Part shown: piece by piece, positions 1 through 5,382 of the stretch
Position numbering within the stretch: the first letter of the stretch is position 1
How the letters are laid out: every line of letters starts with the position of its first letter
NCBI GenBank assembly: GCA_021825785.1
Contig: JAKAGP010000067.1
Location: forward strand, 1-7,810
DNA: 7,810 nt
Direction of reading: 5' to 3'
Source: Nitrospirota bacterium
Lineage (GTDB): Bacteria; Nitrospirota; Thermodesulfovibrionia; Thermodesulfovibrionales; JdFR-88
Made by a program: the position numbers and the translations under genes
The notes under the pieces: generated by a model
Databases searched by the model: none
Told to the model about the DNA's origin: nothing
Seen by the model: only the letters and a program-made list of their open reading frames with translations

Positions 1-90
1 GGAGTGAAAACACGCGCCGAGGGCAACCTGCCTGCCTCGACTTTGATCTTCGCCGATTTGGCAACAGTTGCCGATGCGCTTTGCACCTGA
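1..90 (+). CDS. 3' end of an upstream gene, possibly a family 2 glycosyltransferase (partial)
   Basis: Reading frame 1 is open from the window edge to a TGA at 88-90 and encodes the last 29 residues of a protein. The tail contains TRAEG followed by an AST triplet and a hydrophobic run. This loosely recalls the C-terminal ends of GT2 dolichyl-phosphate-mannose-synthase-like enzymes, where an R-x-x-G then K-x-S-T pattern precedes the last helix. The stop overlaps the ATG of the next gene (TGATG), the arrangement of a translationally coupled operon. The frame used by the next gene is also open back to the window edge, but there it reads as polar, Cys/Arg-rich residues, so frame 1 looks more natural. 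Only 90 bases are visible, so both the coding status and the family are weakly supported. Confidence 0.35.
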   Translation, partial: GVKTRAEGNLPASTLIFADLATVADALCT

Positions 91-1208
91 TGGACGTCAT
101 CCGCTCCGTCCTGTTTGCCGCTGTATCACTGGCCGTCTTCTCCGACCCGTACGCCCTGCTTTTTGTGGCAGCCGCGGGGGCCGCGTACCTTGGCGTGCGG
201 ATTTTCGGCGGCAACAGACTGCTTGACCGGCGCACGGAGCTCGCCCTCGCCCTTACGCTGGCCGCCTCATTGCTGACCGTCAGGCTTTTGTATGCCGCGG
301 CCGGCTCGCTCGATATCGTGCTTCTAAAACATCTTGTGCCTTTCGGACTTGCGCCCGTGAAGGACTGGGCCGGATATTCCCTCCACTATTGCCTGATGGC
401 CGCGGGGCTTCTCAACATGAACGTGCTGCAGGCAGGCCTTCCATGGTATGAAGCCGCCCTGCGGATTTCAAATGCCGTGCTCTTTACGGTGGTGCTCATA
501 AACGCAATCATTCTGACCTCGAAGGAAAAAGACGGCCGAAGACAGTTCGCCCTCGCGTTTTTCTGGGCGGTCTGGGTTTTGGCGGGGCTTGCCTTCGTAT
601 TCAAGGAAGAAGTCGTCCTGGATATGCAGCAGGCCAGGTACCTGGCGCCCATGATTTACCCGTTTTCCATTTTTTTTGCCATTTCCCTCGACGGGGGCCG
701 CTTCCCGGGTAAATACCGCCGCACCCTCATTTTTGCGCCTTTCCTTTTGTCCGCCTTATATGGCGCCGGAATGGGTTTCCACTATAAGCCGGACTGCAAA
801 CCAAACGGCGGCCAGATACGGCTTGTCCGGTTCCTCGAGCAAAACGGGCTTTTTTACGGCTATGCCGATTACTGGAACGCCGGCATACTGACCCTGCTTT
901 CCAATGATACAGTCGAGGTGAGGTCTCTCCAGTACACGGCGAAATCAAACCTGCTGAAGCCGTATGTGCTGAACGCGAAACTGGACTGGTACAAGCCGGC
1001 CCATTATGAAGGCCGTACTTTTTTGATCGTGGCCAAATCCGGCCAGTCCTGCGATTATGACAGGCTTTATTGCTCCCCGAAGATCGTAACCGGCTATTTC
1101 GGAGCGCCGGAGGAGGTCCTCCGGTTTGAGGGCAAATACATATACGTCTGGCCGCACAATATAGTTAAGAGGTTCTGGCCGTCCGCGCCCCAAAAAACGG
1201 GCAAATGA
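90..1208 (+). CDS. Multi-pass membrane protein resembling the C-terminal half of GT-C/GT39 glycosyltransferases
   Basis: The product has 372 residues if it starts at ATG 90; a TTG at 81 in the same frame is possible. About six hydrophobic segments lie near residues 7-36, 51-71, 126-143, 152-172, 187-200 and 211-228, followed by a non-membrane C-terminal domain of about 140 residues. An SDPY motif (18-21), RYLAP (183-187) and GYADYWNA (257-264) resemble what I recall from large GT-C/PMT-type membrane proteins that use polyprenyl-phosphate sugars. In those, the SDP(Y/L) stretch lies in the middle of a 500-600 residue chain, with the catalytic acidic loop near the N terminus. Here SDPY lies at residue 18, so the usual first half is absent. 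No Shine-Dalgarno precedes ATG 90, and the start overlaps the preceding stop, which suggests coupled translation. It may be a natural short form, an N-terminally truncated remnant or a frameshift product. Donor and acceptor cannot be told. Confidence 0.7.
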   Translation: MDVIRSVLFAAVSLAVFSDPYALLFVAAAGAAYLGVRIFGGNRLLDRRTELALALTLAASLLTVRLLYAAAGSLDIVLLKHLVPFGLAPVKDWAGYSLHYCLMAAGLLNMNVLQAGLPWYEAALRISNAVLFTVVLINAIILTSKEKDGRRQFALAFFWAVWVLAGLAFVFKEEVVLDMQQARYLAPMIYPFSIFFAISLDGGRFPGKYRRTLIFAPFLLSALYGAGMGFHYKPDCKPNGGQIRLVRFLEQNGLFYGYADYWNAGILTLLSNDTVEVRSLQYTAKSNLLKPYVLNAKLDWYKPAHYEGRTFLIVAKSGQSCDYDRLYCSPKIVTGYFGAPEEVLRFEGKYIYVWPHNIVKRFWPSAPQKTGK

Positions 1209-1254
1209 TGGAGCGCAAACGAGGTTTAAAATTTAGGCTTTTCAGGAATTCTTG

Positions 1255-1263
1255 TGTGATACT
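1255..1263 (+). promoter_or_regulatory. Possible extended -10 promoter element upstream of the structured element
   Basis: TGT followed by GATACT (1258-1263, 4 of 6 matches to TATAAT) fits an extended -10 box (TGn-TATAAT-like). No good -35 hexamer lies 16-18 bases upstream. Transcription from it would start near 1270, just before the long inverted repeat at 1284. This is a weak match by eye. Confidence 0.2.
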
Positions 1264-1283
1264 GATATCTCCGGGAAAGGCTG

Positions 1284-1436
1284 ATATCTGCCTGGTTCTT
1301 GAGAGAGGGAGCAAGCGGACGGATCACGGCGGGTTGCATCTTGACAACCTTTCGCCAGTCGCCCGGAGGGCAAGGCAATAGCGCCGTTTGCGCACGTCCG
1401 GAACCGCGCGACCGAACGAAAGGACCAGGCAGATAT
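1284..1436 (+). ncRNA. Candidate structured RNA bounded by a 17-bp inverted repeat (riboswitch, sRNA or MITE-like element)
   Basis: Bases 1284-1300 pair with 1420-1436 over 17 consecutive positions, with a single G-U wobble (1297/1423). Further nested pairing is visible inside. CGGACG 1316-1321 pairs with CGTCCG 1395-1400, and CGGCG 1327-1331 with CGCCG 1382-1386. GGTTG 1332-1336 closes a hairpin with CAACC 1345-1349, and GCCC 1361-1364 closes one with GGGC 1368-1371, extended by GCC 1354-1356 with GGC 1374-1376. The result is a long basal stem, two short stems separated by internal loops, and a three-way junction carrying two hairpins, about 153 bases in all. I do not recognise a known class: I see no GEMM, ydaO/yuaA, cobalamin or M-box core, and 6S RNA is only loosely similar (a rod with a large internal loop). 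Because DNA inverted repeats are strand-symmetric, a small non-autonomous transposon with terminal repeats is the main alternative, although no target duplication is evident. The strand is chosen by the orientation of the flanking genes. Confidence 0.45.
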
Positions 1437-1498
1437 ACAAATTGTTATTAGCCCACACAAAAACCGGAAGAGCCAAAATTGAGATTCCCTGTGGCAAG

Positions 1499-1515
1499 TC
1501 CTGCGGTACGCAGGA
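1499..1515 (+). repeat. Perfect 7-bp hairpin
   Basis: TCCTGCG at 1499-1505 pairs exactly with CGCAGGA at 1509-1515 across a three-base loop. No run of T follows, so it does not look like an intrinsic terminator. It sits between the 17-bp inverted-repeat element and the kup promoter and could be an RNA stem or a protein-binding palindrome. Confidence 0.4.
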
Positions 1516-1564
1516 GAATACGCTTGCTATCCATTTATTTTTAGAAGTGTTTGAATTGCAGAGA

Positions 1565-1593
1565 TTGCCGGCCGGACCAAAACCCGGTATAAG
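1565..1593 (+). promoter_or_regulatory. Sigma70-like promoter for the potassium transporter gene
   Basis: TTGCCG (1565-1570, 4 of 6 matches to TTGACA) is separated by exactly 17 bases from TATAAG (1588-1593, 5 of 6 matches to TATAAT). A start of transcription near 1600 would give a leader of about 20 bases before the ATG at 1620. The spacer contains the palindromic run CCGGCCGG and a further CCCGG, possibly an operator. If this promoter is the main one, the structured element upstream is not part of its transcript. Confidence 0.45.
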
Positions 1594-1619
1594 ATTATAG
1601 TATCTATTTGCGGGCGGAA

Positions 1620-3440
1620 ATGGCACAGGTAAAGAGAAAAGGCGCCTTCATGGGCGTTATCAAATCCCTGGGACTCGTCTTTGGCGACATAGGGACCAGC
1701 CCCATCTATACCCTCGCGGTGGTCTTTCTGCTGACGAAGGCCACGCCTGAAAACGTGGCCGGGGTGCTTTCCCTTGTGGTCTGGACGCTGATTATACTCG
1801 TCAGCATCGAATACGCCTGGCTGGCCATGAGTCTAGGCGAAAAGGGCGAGGGCGGCACCATAGTGCTGCGCGAGATATTAATCGGTCTGGTCGGAAAGGC
1901 CCGGTCCGCGGCCCTTGTGACCTTCCTTGCGATAATCGGCGTCTCCCTTCTCATAGGCGACGGCGTCATCACGCCGGCCATAAGCATCCTGAGCGCCGTG
2001 GAGGGCCTTCTTCTCATCCCCGGGCTTGGGGGCACGCCGCAGGATGTGCTGATCCTGATTGCCTCCGCCATAGCGGTGCTCCTTTTTTTCTTCCAGAGGC
2101 GCGGGACCGAGCGGGTCTCCCGCGCCTTCGGCCCTATAATGCTGGTCTGGTTCGGGACATTGGCGCTTTCCGGAGCGGCCTCGGTAATCAAGGCCCCGGT
2201 GGTGCTGCATTTCATAAACCCATTATACGGCATAAGATTCATGGCGCATAACGGGATCGCGGGGTTTTTCATCCTCTCCGAGGTGGTGCTCTGCGCGACC
2301 GGGGGCGAGGCCCTGTATGCGGACATGGGCCATCTGGGGCGCGAGCCCATAAGAAAGGCCTGGCACCTCGTTTTTATTGCGCTTGTCCTGAGCTATCTTG
2401 GGCAGGGCTCTTTCATACTCAGAAACCCAGGAGCAAGGAACGTGCTCTTTGAGATGCTCTACAGGCAGGCCCCGCACCTCTACATCCCGTTTCTGCTGCT
2501 GAGCGTCGCGGCCACGGTCATAGCCTCGCAGGCCATGATAAGCGGGATGTTCTCGATAGTATACCAGGGCATAACCACAAGGATAATGCCGATGTTCAGG
2601 ATAGAATACACCTCGGCGGAGCTGCGCTCCCAGATTTACATAGGGTTTGTGAACTGGTTTCTCATGGTCGAGGTCCTTTTCATAATGATGGAGTTCAGGC
2701 AATCAAGCAGGCTGGCCGCAGCTTACGGCCTTGCCGTCACGGGCACGATGACCTTGACCGGCCTTATGATGAGCTGGATATTCTACCTCCGCAGGAAATT
2801 CTCCCTCCTGCCGGTTTCGCTCCTTGTAACCCTTGTAGACCTGATCTTTTTGTTTTCGAACCTGTTCAAGATACCTCACGGCGGCTACTGGTCGCTGATA
2901 GTGGCCTCGGTCCCATTCTCCATTATCATCATCTACATGCAGGGGCAGCGGAGGCTCTATAACCGGCTGCGCTACGTCCCGCTCGAAACGTTTCTGGCGG
3001 ACTACAGGGAGAAGATCCCGCTTGCGCACAGGATACGGGGCACGGCGCTTTTCTTTGGCAGGGACCCTGCCGAGATGCCGTCTTATATCGTGAATACAAT
3101 GCTTGCAAACGAGATCATCTACGAGGATAACGTAATAGTGACGATAACGAAGCGCGACCAGCCATTAGGGGTTACAGTCGATTTCTCTCTTTCGCCGGCC
3201 CCGGGGCTCAGGGTCCTGAAGGTGGCGACGGGATATATGGAGATCATTGACCTCGAAAAAATCCTCAGGGGGGTGGGGATCGATGAAAAGGTCATCTTCT
3301 ACGGCCTTGAAGAGATAGTCACCTCAAGTGTGCCCTGGAGGATGTTTGCCGCGATAAAAAAACTCACGCCGGCCTTTGTCCAATTTTACAAGCTGCCTTC
3401 AAACAAGCTGCACGGGGTCGTGACCAGGGTGGAGATGTAG
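1620..3440 (+). CDS. kup: Kup-family low-affinity potassium uptake transporter
   Basis: This is an inner-membrane K+ importer of the KUP/HAK/KT family (K+/H+ symport in characterised members). From ATG 1620 it has 606 residues, close to the roughly 620 usual for bacterial Kup. Family motifs are in order: GDIGTSPIYT (22-31), GEGGT (76-80), GDGVITP (113-119) and GGEALYADMGH (228-238). About twelve hydrophobic segments fill the first 450 residues, and a soluble C-terminal domain follows, beginning near LRYVPLETF and including a RIRGTALFF stretch that matches the usual RxxGTAVF. Start choice is uncertain. ATG 1620 has GGGCGG only 2 bases upstream. ATG 1650 has AAAAGG 7 bases upstream and would give 596 residues. 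TTG 1608 has no ribosome site. All keep the first motif. The gene has its own promoter candidate and converges on the ABC-F gene 21 bases beyond its stop. Confidence 0.95.
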   Translation: MAQVKRKGAFMGVIKSLGLVFGDIGTSPIYTLAVVFLLTKATPENVAGVLSLVVWTLIILVSIEYAWLAMSLGEKGEGGTIVLREILIGLVGKARSAALVTFLAIIGVSLLIGDGVITPAISILSAVEGLLLIPGLGGTPQDVLILIASAIAVLLFFFQRRGTERVSRAFGPIMLVWFGTLALSGAASVIKAPVVLHFINPLYGIRFMAHNGIAGFFILSEVVLCATGGEALYADMGHLGREPIRKAWHLVFIALVLSYLGQGSFILRNPGARNVLFEMLYRQAPHLYIPFLLLSVAATVIASQAMISGMFSIVYQGITTRIMPMFRIEYTSAELRSQIYIGFVNWFLMVEVLFIMMEFRQSSRLAAAYGLAVTGTMTLTGLMMSWIFYLRRKFSLLPVSLLVTLVDLIFLFSNLFKIPHGGYWSLIVASVPFSIIIIYMQGQRRLYNRLRYVPLETFLADYREKIPLAHRIRGTALFFGRDPAEMPSYIVNTMLANEIIYEDNVIVTITKRDQPLGVTVDFSLSPAPGLRVLKVATGYMEIIDLEKILRGVGIDEKVIFYGLEEIVTSSVPWRMFAAIKKLTPAFVQFYKLPSNKLHGVVTRVEM

Positions 3441-3461
3441 AGCGGCAAGGGCCTCCTGCGC

Positions 3462-5327
3462 TTAATTCCCTCGCTGCCTTTCGTCCAGCCCGGCCAATCG
3501 CGCATCGAATTCGCATCTGTTTTTTCCCAACTCCCCGGTGGCCGCTTCAAGCTCGGCAAAGAGCGCCTCTATCCGCTCCTTCGCATCGTGGATGGATTTC
3601 GAGAGCCGCTTTATCTCCCCGCCGTCGCCTTTCATGGACGCCTGTATGAGCGCCACGTTGTCATTTTCCATCCGCTCTTCGAGGGTGATTATTTCCTCCT
3701 CGGCCCCCCTGATTCTTGCCTGAAGGTCCCCGAGCGTTTTTGAGCGCATGGCAACGATCTCAGCCCTCAGCCGTCTCATATCCTTTCTGCTTGCCGTCTT
3801 GCCGCCATTTTTCCCCGGCGCCGCCTTTGGGGCCTGCTCGCCCTTCCAGCCCACCTGGCGGAGGAAGTCTTCATAGGCGCCCTCAAACACCCTTGCCCTG
3901 CCGCCGTCGAAGACCACAAGGCGCGTGGCCGAGGCGCGCAGTATCATCTCGCTGTGGGTCACCATTATCACGGCGCCTTCGAAGGCCTCTATCGCCTCGA
4001 CAAGGGCGTCGACGGACTCCATGTCCAGGTGGTTGGTGGGCTCATCCAGCAGAAGCAGGTTTGCGGGCTGGGCGATCAGTTTTCCCAGCAGGACGCGGCT
4101 CTTCTCTCCGCCCGAAAGGACCGATATCTTCTTGAGCGCATCGTCCCCCTCGAAGAGCATCGCCCCGCATATATTGCGTGCGGCCACGCGCCGGTGTTCC
4201 GCCATTGAATCCAGAATCTCCTCCTCGACGGTCCTGGACGGGTCCAGGCGCGAGACGTTCGTCTGCCCGAAATGTGCCATCGCCGTCCTGCTGCCGAGGC
4301 TTACGCTGCCGCAGTCGGGTTTTATTTCCCCCGCGAGGAGTTTCAGCAGAGTGGTCTTCCCCTGGCCGTTGCGGCCGATGACAGCGATGCGGTCCCTCCT
4401 GCCCACCGACAGATTGAGATTTTCAAATAGAGGGGCCGCCGGTTCGTACCCGAATGAGATATCCTCCGCCCTCATCAGCCATTTGCTTTCGTGCGGGGCA
4501 TAATTGAACTCGAAATCAAGCGTCTTTTCCGCGGACAGCCTGTCGAGTCTGCCTTTTTTTTGGAGACCCTTTATCCTGGACTGGACCGCGCGGGCGCGGG
4601 TCGCCTGGGCCCTGAAACGGTTTATGAATTCCTCCAGCTCCCTGCGTTTCTTTTCGTCGTTTGCGCGGGTGCGCTCGTAGACTTCCTCCCCGGCGAGTAT
4701 CTGCTCATAGAGCCTGTGGGTGCCGCCGGCTATTTTCCTTGTCTTTGCGCGATGTATCCCGATGGTGTGGGTCGTGACTGCGTCCATGAAATCCCTGTCG
4801 TGGGTTATCAGCATCAGCTCGCCCTTCCAGTTTTTGAGGAACTGCCCCAGCCAGCGGGAGGAGACAATGTCCAGGTAATTGGTGGGCTCGTCAAGCAGGA
4901 GGAGATTGGGCCCCGCGAGCAGGAGCTTCGCCAGGTTCAGCCGGACCTGAAACCCGCCCGAGAGTTCATGCGGATGGCGGGAAAAGTCTTCCGGCTGAAA
5001 GCCAAGCCCCATCAGGACGGACTCGGCCATATAGGCCTGATTTTCCGGCAGGCTGTCCCCGCCGAGACCAAGCATCGCCTCGGCGAGGACCGTATCGGCG
5101 GCGAAACGTATCTCCTGGGAGAGATGTCCGGCCTTGTAGTCCCTGGGCACGCTTATCGAACCCTCATCCGGCAGTTCCCTGCCCAGTATCATGCGGAAAA
5201 GCGTGGTCTTGCCGGAGCCGTTTCTTCCTACAAGCCCGGCGCGCTCCCCGGCCCCCAGTGTGAAGGACGCCCCGTCAAACAGCACGCGCCTGCCATATGC
5301 CTTTACGATGCCGTTGGCCTGGACCAT
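3462..5327 (-). CDS. ABC-F family ATPase (YheS/YdiF/Uup-like), ribosome-associated
   Basis: The product has 621 residues with two ABC domains in tandem and no membrane segments, the mark of ABC-F proteins. Characterised members bind the ribosomal E site and help resolve stalled or antibiotic-bound ribosomes. Domain 1 has Walker A GRNGSGKT (34-41), signature LSGGF (122-126), Walker B LLLLDEP (142-148) and the switch His in ITHD. A charged, helical interdomain linker spans about 212-268. Domain 2 has Walker A GRNGQGKT (318-325), signature LSGGE (404-408), Walker B LLLLDEP (424-430) and VTHS. A Lys/Glu-rich coiled-coil tail of about 100 residues (about 515-615) resembles that of YheS/YdiF/Uup members. 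Both catalytic glutamates are intact. AGGAGG directly abuts the ATG, closer than the usual spacing. An in-frame TAA three codons upstream rules out an earlier start, and later starts would remove the first strand. The lipoprotein gene lies 55 bases upstream on the same strand with no clear terminator between, so read-through is possible. Which ABC-F subfamily it belongs to, and whether it gives antibiotic resistance, cannot be decided. Confidence 0.93.
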   Translation of the reverse strand: MVQANGIVKAYGRRVLFDGASFTLGAGERAGLVGRNGSGKTTLFRMILGRELPDEGSISVPRDYKAGHLSQEIRFAADTVLAEAMLGLGGDSLPENQAYMAESVLMGLGFQPEDFSRHPHELSGGFQVRLNLAKLLLAGPNLLLLDEPTNYLDIVSSRWLGQFLKNWKGELMLITHDRDFMDAVTTHTIGIHRAKTRKIAGGTHRLYEQILAGEEVYERTRANDEKKRRELEEFINRFRAQATRARAVQSRIKGLQKKGRLDRLSAEKTLDFEFNYAPHESKWLMRAEDISFGYEPAAPLFENLNLSVGRRDRIAVIGRNGQGKTTLLKLLAGEIKPDCGSVSLGSRTAMAHFGQTNVSRLDPSRTVEEEILDSMAEHRRVAARNICGAMLFEGDDALKKISVLSGGEKSRVLLGKLIAQPANLLLLDEPTNHLDMESVDALVEAIEAFEGAVIMVTHSEMILRASATRLVVFDGGRARVFEGAYEDFLRQVGWKGEQAPKAAPGKNGGKTASRKDMRRLRAEIVAMRSKTLGDLQARIRGAEEEIITLEERMENDNVALIQASMKGDGGEIKRLSKSIHDAKERIEALFAELEAATGELGKNRCEFDARLAGLDERQRGN

Positions 5328-5333
5328 CCTCCT
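5328..5333 (-). promoter_or_regulatory. Shine-Dalgarno AGGAGG abutting the ABC-F start codon
   Basis: On the minus strand AGGAGG is followed immediately by ATG, with no spacer, where 5-9 bases are usual. It is a perfect anti-SD match in an awkward position. The in-frame TAA just upstream and the family's N-terminal alignment leave the ATG at 5327 as the best start. Confidence 0.5.
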
Positions 5334-5382
5334 ATTTTACCGAAACCGCCGCCTGCCAAAACACCCTTTATCAGCACGATGT

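Larger units (their letters stand above)
1209..1619. other. 411-base intergenic region with structured element, hairpin and promoter
   Basis: No convincing protein-coding gene is seen here. Short open frames on both strands lack start signals and recognisable protein character. The region does hold a long inverted repeat with nested stems (1284-1436), a perfect 7-bp hairpin (1499-1515) and a sigma70-like promoter (1565-1593), each listed separately. A 9-base direct repeat, CTGATATCT, occurs at 1262-1270 and 1281-1289, and its second copy enters the left arm of the inverted repeat. No U-tract terminator follows the upstream membrane-protein gene. Confidence 0.6.

Noticed and set aside
1341..1369. 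TTGACA at 1341-1346 as a -35 box
   Set aside because: The hexamer is perfect, but no -10-like sequence lies 16-18 bases downstream (GC-rich there), and it falls inside a predicted hairpin.
1284..1436. Insertion sequence or transposon end
   Set aside because: No transposase is present, the interior is only about 120 bases, and the flanks show no target duplication. A MITE is kept only as an alternative.
1388..1600. Small 70-codon plus-strand open frame before kup
   Set aside because: It begins inside the inverted-repeat element, has no Shine-Dalgarno and no protein-like pattern. RNA structure explains the region better.
1209..1619. Known riboswitch classes (GEMM, ydaO/yuaA, cobalamin, M-box)
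   Set aside because: None of the conserved core motifs I can recall is visible on the plus strand. A covariance search would be decisive and could not be run.
1706..2350. Minus-strand open frame of 214 codons inside kup
   Set aside because: It is antisense to strongly conserved Kup motifs and is Arg/Ser/Pro-rich without a domain.
3441..3482. Bidirectional terminator between kup and the ABC-F gene
   Set aside because: GGCA/TGCC and AGGG/CCCT can pair across the junction, but the stem is interrupted by a bulge, overlaps ABC-F coding sequence and has only three T after it.
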